This document shows, piece by piece, positions 27,233-36,589 of a stretch of DNA of 64,000 bases. Source of the DNA: Thalassospira profundimaris WP0211 (GTDB lineage: Bacteria > Pseudomonadota > Alphaproteobacteria > Rhodospirillales > Thalassospiraceae); assembly GCF_000300275.1 (NCBI RefSeq), contig NZ_AMRN01000006.1, forward strand, positions 124,001 through 188,000, written 5' to 3'. Each line of letters opens with the position of its first letter. Within the stretch, counting starts at the first letter, position 1. Below the pieces are notes generated by a model. That model searched no databases. It was not told the DNA's origin and worked only from the letters and a program-made list of their open reading frames with translations. A program made the translations under genes and the position numbers.

Positions 27233-27961
27233 ATGTCATTGAGAACAAGACGCCCAATGGAAAAGTCGCAGATAGATTTGTTGATAGAGCTTGCTGCTGA
27301 TTTTCAGCATCAGACGGCAATCAACAATCGCGCGACCGAAGAAACAGACGAAAGCGAACAACGTAGTGCGCTTTCGACATTGGTTGATCTTGCCCGTGAC
27401 ATGCAAACCCGACTTGATCAGCAGCAAAACCGGATCAGACAGCTTGAACTCATGGTCGAAACCGATGAGTTGACCGGGCTTTATAACCGTCGCGGCTTCA
27501 TGAAGCGCACCCGCGAGGCAATCTCACGCGCGTCACGAACCGACGAACGCGGTATTCTGGTCATTGCCGATCTCGATGGTTTCAAACAAATCAATGACAT
27601 GCACGGGCATGCTGCGGGGGACGCCGTCCTTCGGCACTTTGGCCAGAACCTGCGCACGCACACCCGGTCTGATGATTTTGTTGCCCGCTTTGGCGGCGAC
27701 GAATTTGCCATCCTGATGACCGGCAGCGATCCTGCCGCAGCGGCAAAACGGATTGTGCAGCTTCAGAATGCGACCGAGCGATTCCCGCTGATATGGCAGG
27801 GCAAGGCACTGTCGATCAGGGCAAGCTTCGGGCACGCATCCTTTGGCGCAAAGTGCGATATTGCCGATTTGATTCGCGAAGCAGATGAAGCCATGTATGA
27901 TCAGAAGCACAGCCGCCGCGAGGCAACCGAGCCCCGCAAAGCCGATCATAACGCAGCCTGA
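27233..27961 (+). CDS. Diguanylate cyclase (GGDEF)
   Basis: 242 aa soluble protein. A helical N-terminus (about 45-76, probable coiled coil) leads into a GGDEF domain with intact active site GGDEF at 154-158 and inhibitory I-site RSDD at 145-148, five residues upstream. It should make c-di-GMP and be feedback-inhibited. No recognisable sensor domain is present, so its signal may come through dimerisation. Start at ATG 27233; the Met at residue 9 is an alternative. Confidence 0.87.
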   Translation: MSLRTRRPMEKSQIDLLIELAADFQHQTAINNRATEETDESEQRSALSTLVDLARDMQTRLDQQQNRIRQLELMVETDELTGLYNRRGFMKRTREAISRASRTDERGILVIADLDGFKQINDMHGHAAGDAVLRHFGQNLRTHTRSDDFVARFGGDEFAILMTGSDPAAAAKRIVQLQNATERFPLIWQGKALSIRASFGHASFGAKCDIADLIREADEAMYDQKHSRREATEPRKADHNAA

Positions 27962-27999
27962 TATCCGATGAGACAGGATAGGCTGTCGACTTTCCTCCC

Positions 28000-29379
28000 C
28001 TAACCTTCCTCGTCGATTATATACTCTGCTGCGCGCAGCCCGGTCATGAATGCCCCATGGGTTGTACCGGCATAGTCAAAGATCGTGTGTTCACCAGCCA
28101 AGATCAATCGATCTGAAATCGGCTCTCCGAGATCGTCAAAATCAGATTTTCGGTTCCCCGGACGCGGATACGCATATGCGCCAAGTGTGAATGGATCGGT
28201 GGCCCAGTGGGTTGCCAGAACATCAATCGGTTCTGTCACGTCATCTTCCCAGACAGTGCGCAGCACATCGAGTGCATCTTCAACCATTTCCGCATCCGTC
28301 ATACGATCAGCCGTCAATGCATAATCCCCGACACTCAACCCTAGCAAGATGTTCTCATCTGAAAATGTTCGGTAGCTCAGCCAATAGTTCCACCGCCCTT
28401 TCGGCTCGGTTGTGATGCCAAAGTACTGGGTTTCGATATCCCAGAACGGTTCCTCGAACTTCAGTGCGAGTTTGGTCACACTGCCAAAGCCGAGATTTTC
28501 GATGGAATCGCGATAGCTGCCGGGAAGTTCGGGCGTAAACTTGATATTGTTGGCTTTCAGAACACCGAGTGGCACCGAACAAATGCAATAGTCGGCTTCG
28601 AAAGTTCCCTGATCGGTGGTGATCACCACTCCCTCATCGGCACTGTAATCAATTGCCGAGACCACATGAGAAAGCTTGATATCAAGCCCCTCTTTCAGAG
28701 GCTTTAAAATCTCGTCATAGCCGGATGTGACGACGACATCCGCACCGTCAAATGCCTCATCCCAGTTAAATAGGGGCGCTGACAATTTTTCGATCGCCCC
28801 ACCCTTTGAAAATTCGGTAAAGGCAGAAAACGCCCACATGATACCCGGATCATCAAGATACGCCGGACGATAGTCCTTGATCGCTTGCAAAAGACTGCGA
28901 GGGTCATTTACCTCATAGGTACCGTCGATGTGTTCAAGAACCCCTTCCCAGGCATCAACAATTCTCTCGACCTCATCCTCATCATATTCATAGCCGTTGA
29001 TGTCAAAGAACACTGCGTTCTCATCGTCGGTGACGACATATTGGGCATTAACCGCATCAGCGAGTTGCTTGGTCGGGTTGTCCGACGACGGACCGTGGAT
29101 CCATCCAGCACCGACTTCAAACGGTGCGCCCATAGACCAGTCTGTCAGAAGACGACCACCGGTATGGTCCTTTGCCTCAAGCACGGTCACTGTGGCCCCG
29201 TGTTTACGCAACAAATTCGCCGCACCGAGCCCGGCAATACCTGCACCGACCACAACCACAGAAACATTTTCCAACGCATGCGCGCTTTTGACGGCAAATT
29301 TTGATGCAAACGCGACAGCCCCGCTTGCCATCAGGACAGACTTCATAAACCGGCGGCGGTTGATGTTTCGGCTTAACAC
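28000..29379 (-). CDS. Tat-exported flavin amine oxidase
   Basis: 459 aa if started at the GTG at 29379, which has GAGG six bases upstream; no ATG fits the signal peptide. The N-terminus INRRRFMK followed by a hydrophobic stretch to SAHA is a twin-arginine signal, fitting export of a folded FAD enzyme. The FAD dinucleotide fold reads VVVVGAGIAGLGAANLL, then EAKDHTGGR, and the C-terminal GEHT...AGTTHGAF is the typical second FAD contact. Family members oxidise polyamines, monoamines or amino acids, yielding aldehyde, ammonia and peroxide. Substrate is not determinable. Confidence 0.85.
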   Translation of the reverse strand: MLSRNINRRRFMKSVLMASGAVAFASKFAVKSAHALENVSVVVVGAGIAGLGAANLLRKHGATVTVLEAKDHTGGRLLTDWSMGAPFEVGAGWIHGPSSDNPTKQLADAVNAQYVVTDDENAVFFDINGYEYDEDEVERIVDAWEGVLEHIDGTYEVNDPRSLLQAIKDYRPAYLDDPGIMWAFSAFTEFSKGGAIEKLSAPLFNWDEAFDGADVVVTSGYDEILKPLKEGLDIKLSHVVSAIDYSADEGVVITTDQGTFEADYCICSVPLGVLKANNIKFTPELPGSYRDSIENLGFGSVTKLALKFEEPFWDIETQYFGITTEPKGRWNYWLSYRTFSDENILLGLSVGDYALTADRMTDAEMVEDALDVLRTVWEDDVTEPIDVLATHWATDPFTLGAYAYPRPGNRKSDFDDLGEPISDRLILAGEHTIFDYAGTTHGAFMTGLRAAEYIIDEEG

Positions 29380-29717
29380 AGCGACCTCACTAAGCTGATG
29401 ATGCAGTTTCCCGGACAGAAGGTGGAAGGCGCAGAGAACTGTCCAATTCAGAGTTGATAGAACAATCGAAAAAACATCAAGTCTCAATGTCTGCGATGTC
29501 ATTGAGGTAAAAGTCAGCGTCCCTAAACTTTCGCTTAGAATTGATCGACACTCAGCCCCTTGCGACGTGTCAGAAATCGATCTTTTGAAGCCGGAATGTT
29601 TTTTTTGCCATATCAAGTGCAAATCCTTCATATCCTTTGTAAGATCGCTATTTATGAGAGACAGGCAAAGCTGCGGCTTAGAAAAACAAACAGGCGGCTT
29701 ACGATGACGGGTCGAAA
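29380..29717. promoter_or_regulatory. Divergent intergenic region, no gene seen
   Basis: The 338 bases between the amine-oxidase and EAL genes hold no convincing gene: the open minus-strand frame here is an upstream extension without a good start or coding character. The only visible feature is an eight-T run at about 29600. Promoters for both flanking genes must lie here but I could not place them confidently. Confidence 0.4.
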
Positions 29718-31586
29718 ATGACAGACAGCACCGGCCACTCGGCGGAAACGAATGACCAAGACCTTCTGGCAGCCATGGCATTCTGCTGGGCTGACATGCT
29801 TCTTGAGGTCGATGAGAACGGCTATATTCTGTTTGTCGCAGGCGCGACCGAAAGCCTTCTGGGATGCACGCCAGACCGTCTGATCGGCGAAGCCTTCGAG
29901 AAAATTGTTGTTAAGTCCGAACGTCCTTTGCTGCGCGCCTATCTTCACGGCGGCACTGGGCTGAAACGCCTTGAAGAGCTTGATCTTGATTTCCAGCTTT
30001 GCGAGTCCGACGGCAAACCGGTTCAGGAAGCTGTGCCGCTGTCACTCAGCGGCTATATGATCGCCGATCCTTCAAGCCGCTATTACATCGCAGCCCGCCA
30101 TCGCGCCATTCGTCCTCGCGCCAGATCGGGCATTGACCGTATCATTTTGCAAAATGCCGTCATTCGCCAGAACATGAATGCTGAAACCAGCCAGACCGGT
30201 TCAGTTGGTGATCTTTCAAGCATGAACTACCACAACGAAGCTTTGGTGGTGCTCGAAAACCTGGCGGCTTCGCGCTCCCAGGCGGAAACGGCTGCAACCA
30301 ATGAATTGGCCCGTCTGATCGGAATTGGCGCAAAGCAGTTCAATGCCAGTGTGGTTAAGGATCAGGAACAGTCACGACGACCACATAAAATTCACCCGGT
30401 TGACGAACCGATGATCGAACTCGAACGCCGTATCGTGGCCTATGCCAGTGCGCTGCGCGCCGACCTTGAGGAAATTGATAAAACCAGCTCGGCCGAGAAT
30501 ATCAGCGGGTTGATGTCGTTGACCAACACCTCGGGCGTTAACGGCAAAAACACCAAAAAGTCCAAAACAGCAGACCTGTTTGGCAATGACTATGAAAGTG
30601 CTCGGAACATTCATCATTTCGATACCGAGAATGCCGAAAGTGACCGTGATACCAACCTGACACGGGCAGTTGCCTATGCGCTCAACCGGATGCAGCGCAA
30701 GGCACAGAATGACGTTACCGCCGCCCGCCTTTCGGCAAGCCTGCCGCATCTGATCAACGAAACATTGAAGTCCGTGCGTGCCTTCCGCGAAATCGTGGAA
30801 AATGGTTCATTCGCTGTGGCATTGCAGCCGATTGTCCATCTTGGCAATCGGGAAATGCATCATTTCGAAGCGTTGGCGCGCTTTAACATCGGCGACAGCA
30901 CGTTGGCCGTTGACCAGATCATTCATTTCGCCGAGGGAACCGGTCTGATTACCGAGTTTGATCTGGCAATGTGCAGCAAGGTTCTTGATCACCTGCGCGA
31001 CAATCCTGACAGCATCCCCTACCCGGTTGCCGTCAATCTTTCCGGCCATTCGCTTGAACAGGCCGGTTTTATGCCAGCCCTGATCGAATTGCTTGGCGAC
31101 TATGACATCCCCTCGAAACAAGTCCTTTTCGAAGTTACGGAAACGTCGCGTATTCGTGGATTGACCGATGTGAATAACGGGTTGCAAATGCTGCGCGCCC
31201 GCGGACATGCTATCTGTCTTGATGACTTTGGTGCCGGGGCTGCCAACTTCGAATATCTGAGCGCGCTTGATGTAGACATTATCAAGTTTGATGGCGGGGC
31301 GATGAGAACTGCGCTTGCCAATCCCAAAGGGCGGGCCTTTCTTAAGGCAACCGCCCTGCTTTGTCGCGATCTTGGTATTCATACAATCGCCGAAATGATC
31401 CACGATCAGGCCAGTTACGAACTGGTATGTGATCTGGGTATCGACTATGGTCAAGGCTATCATCTGGGGCCGCCAATCACGATTGGCAGCGAAGACGATT
31501 ATCACAAGACCAATCTCGCCAGCTCAAATAGCAGTGCCGACACCGACGATCAGAACGCGTCGACCACAACAGGAGGACGCGCATGA
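29718..31586 (+). CDS. c-di-GMP phosphodiesterase (PAS-like + EAL)
   Basis: 622 aa. N-terminal PAS-like sensor (about 20-135), an unstructured central region, then an EAL domain at about 360-590. Catalytic residues are present: EAL at 384-386, Asn440, Glu472, Asp502-Asp503 in DDFGAG, Lys523 and Gln579; Glu559 sits in an AEMIH context rather than the usual AEGVE. It should hydrolyse c-di-GMP to pGpG. Its stop overlaps the next start as ATGA, so it is made in step with a diguanylate cyclase, its enzymatic opposite. Confidence 0.87.
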   Translation: MTDSTGHSAETNDQDLLAAMAFCWADMLLEVDENGYILFVAGATESLLGCTPDRLIGEAFEKIVVKSERPLLRAYLHGGTGLKRLEELDLDFQLCESDGKPVQEAVPLSLSGYMIADPSSRYYIAARHRAIRPRARSGIDRIILQNAVIRQNMNAETSQTGSVGDLSSMNYHNEALVVLENLAASRSQAETAATNELARLIGIGAKQFNASVVKDQEQSRRPHKIHPVDEPMIELERRIVAYASALRADLEEIDKTSSAENISGLMSLTNTSGVNGKNTKKSKTADLFGNDYESARNIHHFDTENAESDRDTNLTRAVAYALNRMQRKAQNDVTAARLSASLPHLINETLKSVRAFREIVENGSFAVALQPIVHLGNREMHHFEALARFNIGDSTLAVDQIIHFAEGTGLITEFDLAMCSKVLDHLRDNPDSIPYPVAVNLSGHSLEQAGFMPALIELLGDYDIPSKQVLFEVTETSRIRGLTDVNNGLQMLRARGHAICLDDFGAGAANFEYLSALDVDIIKFDGGAMRTALANPKGRAFLKATALLCRDLGIHTIAEMIHDQASYELVCDLGIDYGQGYHLGPPITIGSEDDYHKTNLASSNSSADTDDQNASTTTGGRA

Positions 31587-33319
31587 CTTCCCGTCATCCG
31601 GTGGATCCGCAAAACCAGAACGCAAACTTTGCAGACGATCTGACAAACTACGACGCCGATGTGTTTACCCTTGACCCAAAAGTCATGGCCGAGGCCGAGG
31701 CCCCCGTCATCGTGATGGACGCAAAGGGTGTGCCGCTATTTGCCAACAAAAATGCTGTTGGCTTTGCCAATGGCATTCGTGACGGCCTGTTTCCTGAAAT
31801 TTATCAACTGATCCGACGCGCCCTGACCACACCGGGCGGTGTGGTTGAACTGATGACCTTTGAAGTCCAGCGCGGCACCGCAACACTGGAGCTGACCGCC
31901 CTTCCGACCACAAAGAACGAGGTCATGATCCTGCCGCGTGATGTCAGCATGGATCGGAACTTGCGTGAAGCCCTGATCGACTCACGGCAGCGCTATCGCG
32001 ATATTGTCGAAGTCTCGTCCGCCTTCGCGTGGGAAACGGATGAAACAGGCAAATTCATCTTCGTCTCGCCGCGCGGGGCACTTGGATACCGTGCCGACGA
32101 CATCGTTGGACGTTTCCCGGGGAAATTCCTGCTTGATACTGCCGATCAGGACAGCGAACACGTATTTCGCAGCCAGAAGGCCGTGCGTGATGTCCCGGTT
32201 TGGTTCCGGCGTTCGAACGGACGCGATGCGTGTCTTTCGGTTTCATCGACGCCCGTCTATTCGCGCGAAGGGGTCTGGATCGGCACACGTGGTCTTGCCC
32301 ACGACATTACCGAACAGCGCCGCCGCGAAAGCGAAGTCGCAACCGCCCGAAATCGTGACCGCCTGATGACCTATATCGTGCGCACCATGCGTGATGAAAT
32401 TGATCCGCTTTTGGTCCTTAAGGGCGCATCCGAAGCCAGCACGCGTGCATTGGCCTGTTCCCATTGCGTTATTTTCAAACGCAATGATGAAACCGGCGAC
32501 CTTGAACTGGCGGCCGGCGATGCAGACAAGACGGCCAACGAGATCGCCCACCAGGCGCTTCATCAGATGCAGAAAACGAATGAAACGTTTGATGCCCATG
32601 TCGGGAATTACCGGCTCATTGGTCTTAGCTGCCATTATCATCAGCGCAATAATGGCGCTGTGATCTTTATGTTTGATGCTGATCACCCGGAACCAACCGA
32701 CGGCGAACGTGCCATCATGACCGAGGTTGCCGATCAGGTCGGTATCGCGATTGAACAGGCCATCCAGCATGAACGCATCCTGACGCTTTCGCGTACAGAT
32801 GGCATGACCGGTCTTCTGAACCGTCGTGCGTTCTTTGAGGAACTCAAACGCCGCCACAGTCGCCTGCGCCGTGAAAATGCGCCTGCGGCTTTGATGTATG
32901 TCGATATGGACAACTTCAAACTGGTCAATGATATCCATGGCCATCAGGCTGGCGACGACGCCATTCTTACGTTAACGCAAGTGTTACTTGATAATGTGCG
33001 CCCATCTGATCTTGTAGCCCGCCTTGGTGGCGACGAATTTGTTCTGTGGTTGGAAGGTGCTGATATTGCGGCCGCGTCGGCCCGCGCCAAGACCCTGATG
33101 AAGGAAAGTGCCGTTCTTGGAAAATATTCCGGGGATGCCGAACATCCACTGGGCATTTCCGTGGGTATTGCGGTTCACGAACCTGATTCAAAAGAAACGC
33201 TTGAACAACTTGTGCAACGCGCAGATCAGACCATGTATCAAGTCAAGAAACTTGGCAAAGGCCGTTTTGGTATCGCTGCCGCGCCGGGGTCAAAAGACCC
33301 GGCAAAAATCGAAGTTTAG
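31583..33319 (+). CDS. Diguanylate cyclase (PAS-PAS-GAF-GGDEF)
   Basis: 578 aa. A short PAS-like region (about 30-115), a PAS domain (about 130-245), a GAF-like domain (about 265-395) and a GGDEF domain with the active-site GGDEF at 482-486 and the I-site RPSD at 473-476. The ribosome-binding site AGGAGG at 31571-31576 lies in the EAL gene and the four-base ATGA overlap makes them one unit. It is probably a signal-gated c-di-GMP synthase. Confidence 0.88.
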   Translation: MTSRHPVDPQNQNANFADDLTNYDADVFTLDPKVMAEAEAPVIVMDAKGVPLFANKNAVGFANGIRDGLFPEIYQLIRRALTTPGGVVELMTFEVQRGTATLELTALPTTKNEVMILPRDVSMDRNLREALIDSRQRYRDIVEVSSAFAWETDETGKFIFVSPRGALGYRADDIVGRFPGKFLLDTADQDSEHVFRSQKAVRDVPVWFRRSNGRDACLSVSSTPVYSREGVWIGTRGLAHDITEQRRRESEVATARNRDRLMTYIVRTMRDEIDPLLVLKGASEASTRALACSHCVIFKRNDETGDLELAAGDADKTANEIAHQALHQMQKTNETFDAHVGNYRLIGLSCHYHQRNNGAVIFMFDADHPEPTDGERAIMTEVADQVGIAIEQAIQHERILTLSRTDGMTGLLNRRAFFEELKRRHSRLRRENAPAALMYVDMDNFKLVNDIHGHQAGDDAILTLTQVLLDNVRPSDLVARLGGDEFVLWLEGADIAAASARAKTLMKESAVLGKYSGDAEHPLGISVGIAVHEPDSKETLEQLVQRADQTMYQVKKLGKGRFGIAAAPGSKDPAKIEV

Positions 33320-33331
33320 GAGGAATGCCCG

Positions 33332-34726
33332 ATGAAGGGATTTTTGCAGCGGGTATTTACCAAGCGAAGCGAAACGCCAATCACCTATGACGAAGCCAAG
33401 GAAATGGCGGCAAGCCCGGATGCAGATGTTCGCGGCAAACTGGCACAACGCCATGATACACGGCCCGAAATCCTTTATTTCCTTGCCACTGACCACGATT
33501 CTTCTGTTCGTCGTCACATTGCAGCCAACCAGGCAACGCCGGTTCAGGCCGATGTCCTCCTGACTGATGACAGCGATGACAGTGTCCGTGGCAGTCTGGC
33601 CGAGAAGATCGCACATCTTTCTGCCGGCCTGACCGCCCATGAAACGGATAAACTGCGCCGTATGACTTACGAGGCGCTCGACAAGCTTGTGCGTGACCAG
33701 GCTGTTCACGTCCGCCAAGTGATCTCTGAAACCCTCAAAGACATTGCCGACGCCCCGCAGCCAATCATTCAGCAGCTTGCACGCGACGCCGAAAGTGTCG
33801 TTTCCGGCCCGGTCTTGCAGTATTCGCCGGTCCTGACCGAGGAAGATCTGCTTGAAATCATTGAAGGTAGCTCTGGCCGCGGTGCGCTCAGCTTTGTGTC
33901 GCGTCGCAGAAACGTTGGTGAAAAGCTTGCCGATGCCATTGCCGCAAGTAGCGACAAGGATGCGATTTCCCATCTGCTTGGCAACAAGTCTGCACAGATC
34001 CGCGAAGAAACGCTTGATCAACTGATTGATCGCGCACCGGACTACCCGGAATGGCACGAACCCCTTGTCAAACGCCCAACCCTGACACCGACCGCAGCCG
34101 GAAAACTGGCGCGCTTTGTCGCCGAAAATCTGATCAGTGTGCTGGAACGCCGCAAAGACCTGAAAAAAGACCAGCTTGATGCAGTCCGCGAGGTCGTTCA
34201 GCTCCGTATCGCATCTGGCGAGTTCGAAAAGCGCGACGACGTTGCGACCGATGCGAAAAAGATCAAGGCTGACAAGGACAAGGCCAAACCGTCGGACAAG
34301 GCGGAACCGAAGTCTGACAAAAAAGGCGTGGTCGCAGAAGACGGCGACGAAGAGGAAGGCGAGCCTGCCTTTGAAAAGGCACTTGCCATGCATGCCAAGA
34401 AAAAGCTGACCGATCAGGAAGTGGCAAAGGCGCTGGCCGCAAACGATGTCAAATTCGCCCGTGCATCGCTGGCAGTTCTGGCCGGAATTTCGCCCGACGC
34501 CGTATCAAAGGTGCTTAACACCCATTCGGCAAAGGGTGTTGTGTCGCTTGCATGGAAGGCTGGCCTTCCGGCCGACCTTGCGGTGAAAATTCAGGTCAAG
34601 CTTGGTCATGTTCCACCGAGCCAGACACTTAATCCCCGCAGCGGCAATCAATATCCGCTAAGCGAGGATGACATGAATTGGCAGCTTGAATTCTTTACCG
34701 GCATGGCGACCAGCGGCGCACGCTAA
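33332..34726 (+). CDS. DUF2336 (HEAT-like) protein
   Basis: 464 aa. The N-terminal 330 residues match the alpha-helical DUF2336 layout, with HEAT-like repeats such as DADVRGKLAQR, DSSVRRHIAAN and DDSVRGSLAEK. A Lys/Asp-rich acidic-basic linker (about 305-345) separates a C-terminal helical domain. It starts 12 bases after the diguanylate cyclase with AGGAGG upstream. It is probably a scaffold or adaptor for the two enzymes of this operon; no enzymatic motif is visible. Confidence 0.75.
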   Translation: MKGFLQRVFTKRSETPITYDEAKEMAASPDADVRGKLAQRHDTRPEILYFLATDHDSSVRRHIAANQATPVQADVLLTDDSDDSVRGSLAEKIAHLSAGLTAHETDKLRRMTYEALDKLVRDQAVHVRQVISETLKDIADAPQPIIQQLARDAESVVSGPVLQYSPVLTEEDLLEIIEGSSGRGALSFVSRRRNVGEKLADAIAASSDKDAISHLLGNKSAQIREETLDQLIDRAPDYPEWHEPLVKRPTLTPTAAGKLARFVAENLISVLERRKDLKKDQLDAVREVVQLRIASGEFEKRDDVATDAKKIKADKDKAKPSDKAEPKSDKKGVVAEDGDEEEGEPAFEKALAMHAKKKLTDQEVAKALAANDVKFARASLAVLAGISPDAVSKVLNTHSAKGVVSLAWKAGLPADLAVKIQVKLGHVPPSQTLNPRSGNQYPLSEDDMNWQLEFFTGMATSGAR

Positions 34727-34760
34727 GGTGCACCGCTACTGGTCATTCCACCTGCTGGAC

Positions 34761-35252
34761 CTATTTCAGGTTCGCCGGGCGTTCCATGCTGATATGGGCG
34801 ATACCATCCTCGTCATATTCATCGCCAAATTGCACGAAGCCGAGGCTTTCATAAAAACCTCGTAGATATAGCTGCCCGTTCAGATAGATCGGTTTGCCTG
34901 CAAACTGCTTTTCACAAACCTCAATCGCACGGCGCATCACTTCGCGGCCAATGCCCTGCCCGCGCAAACGATCGCTGGTGACAACGCGTCCAATCGCAGG
35001 ACGGTCACCTTGTTCTGCATGGTCGGGATCAATGCCCGGTGCAACGATACGGGCCGCAGCCAGAACATCGTCCCCCTCATAGGCAACAATATGCCTGCAT
35101 CGTGGGTCAAGCCCGTCTATGTCGGGAAATATGCAGGTCTGCTCGATAATGAAAATCTGCTGGCGGAGCTTCAAAAGGCTGTGCACGTGGCGCGCGGACA
35201 GATCATCAAAATCACAATCCAGCCAAGTCAGATTAGGTGGGGTTGGCGACAT
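34761..35252 (-). CDS. GNAT acetyltransferase of the ElaA type
   Basis: 163 aa. The N-terminus LLKLRQQIFIIEQ and FPDIDGLD are ElaA signatures, and RGQGIGREVMRRAIE is the acetyl-CoA loop (RxxGxG). It transfers an acetyl group to an unknown amine. Converges with the DUF2336 gene. The start is uncertain: the ATG at 35252 has no strong ribosome-binding site. Confidence 0.85.
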   Translation of the reverse strand: MSPTPPNLTWLDCDFDDLSARHVHSLLKLRQQIFIIEQTCIFPDIDGLDPRCRHIVAYEGDDVLAAARIVAPGIDPDHAEQGDRPAIGRVVTSDRLRGQGIGREVMRRAIEVCEKQFAGKPIYLNGQLYLRGFYESLGFVQFGDEYDEDGIAHISMERPANLK

Positions 35253-35293
35253 TCAGGGAACTTTCATCGTGTGGGGCGCTTTAGAAGCCGGTT

Positions 35294-35545
35294 TCAGGTA
35301 CCGGATTTTTCAATGTGATAGATAAAAACATCTTCGTCCTGTTCAGACGAAATCAGGCGATTGCCCGTCATCTCGCAAAAGGCTTTCATATCGGCGACAG
35401 AACCGGGATCTGTTGCAAGGACTTGCAGAATCTCGCCATCCTTGATGTCGCGCAGTGCTTTTTTTGCCTTCAGAACGGGCATTGGGCACATCAGCCCGCG
35501 CGCGTCGAGAACTGCATCATGGGGACCACTTGAAGATGTCGACAT
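35294..35545 (-). CDS. TusA-family sulfur carrier
   Basis: 83 aa. DARGLMCPMPVLKAKKAL holds the active Cys20 that carries persulfide sulfur, the hallmark of TusA/SirA/YedF proteins. Start at ATG 35545 with AAGG upstream; the longer reading to 35641 lacks coding character. It is divergent from a TauE-type sulfur-compound permease, a pairing that supports a role in sulfur handling; a role in tRNA thiolation is also possible. Confidence 0.88.
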   Translation of the reverse strand: MSTSSSGPHDAVLDARGLMCPMPVLKAKKALRDIKDGEILQVLATDPGSVADMKAFCEMTGNRLISSEQDEDVFIYHIEKSGT

Positions 35546-35665
35546 AAGAAACCTTATAAAAAATACGAACCCGGTCCGATATAGCGGCAATTGGCGATTG
35601 TTGCATTTGCACAATATGTTAGACTGAACCACAACAATCAATCAAACGCTGTTAGCCCGCCCGCG

Positions 35666-36589
35666 ATGCAAATCTATCTCCCGATTGCCGAGATATCGGT
35701 AAATATATTTCTGATCTTGGGACTGGGCGGCGGGGTCGGCTTCTTGTCGGGTCTTTTTGGCGTTGGCGGCGGCTTTCTGATTACGCCGCTTTTGATTTTC
35801 TATGGTATTCCCCCGGCCGTGTCCGTGGCAACTGCTGCAAACCAGATTGTGGCATCTTCTGTATCGGGTGTGTTCGCCCATTGGAAGCGCGGCAATGTCG
35901 ACCTTAAAATGGGTCTGGTTCTTCTGGCAGGCGGTATTGTCGGGTCGACCGTCGGTGTCTGGGTGTTTGCCTGGTTGCGGTCACTTGGTCAGATCGATCT
36001 TGTCATTTCGCTCTGCTACGTCATCTTCCTTGGTATCATTGGCGGCATGATGCTGTTTGAAGCCACGCGCGCGATTTTCCGTACCCGGCGTCGCGGCGGC
36101 CAAATCCGCCGATCCAAGAAACATCAACACAGCTTTATCCACGGCCTACCCTTGAAGATGCGGTTTTATCGCTCCGGGCTTTATATCAGCGCCCTGCTGC
36201 CGCTTGCCGTTGGCTTCTTTGTTGGCATGCTGACCGCATTGATGGGGGTTGGTGGCGGCTTTGTGATGGTGCCGGCCATGATCTATCTGTTGGGCATGCC
36301 GACCGGGGTTGTCATTGGCACATCGCTGTTTCAGATCATCTTTGTCACGGCCAACGTCACCTTCCTGCAATCGGTGCAAACCCAGACGGTTGATGTCGCA
36401 CTTGCCATCCTGTTGCTGATTGGCGGGGTTATCGGCGCACAGTTTGGTGCGCAGTTTGGCTCCCGCCTCAAGGCAGAACATCTTCGTGCCCTGCTTGGCC
36501 TTTTGGTTTTGTCGGTCTGCCTGAAGCTTCTGTTTGATCTGGTGATAACACCAAGCGACCTTTATTCCGTCATGCCGGGGGATCTGTGA
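35666..36589 (+). CDS. TauE/SafE-family permease
   Basis: 307 aa inner-membrane protein with about eight helices arranged as two halves, each opening with a glycine-rich GVGGGF motif (FGVGGGFLITP and MGVGGGFVMVP). Family members export sulfite, sulfoacetate or other sulfonates. Start at ATG 35666; the TTG at 35591 would overlap the TusA gene. Its stop TGA overlaps the ATG of the next gene (TGATG), so the two are coupled. Confidence 0.88.
   Translation: MQIYLPIAEISVNIFLILGLGGGVGFLSGLFGVGGGFLITPLLIFYGIPPAVSVATAANQIVASSVSGVFAHWKRGNVDLKMGLVLLAGGIVGSTVGVWVFAWLRSLGQIDLVISLCYVIFLGIIGGMMLFEATRAIFRTRRRGGQIRRSKKHQHSFIHGLPLKMRFYRSGLYISALLPLAVGFFVGMLTALMGVGGGFVMVPAMIYLLGMPTGVVIGTSLFQIIFVTANVTFLQSVQTQTVDVALAILLLIGGVIGAQFGAQFGSRLKAEHLRALLGLLVLSVCLKLLFDLVITPSDLYSVMPGDL

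Noticed and set aside
29380-29781. 134-codon upstream extension of the amine-oxidase frame
   Set aside because: It would put a long uncharacteristic segment before a clear Tat signal and overlap the start of the EAL gene; a GTG with GAGG upstream explains the start better.
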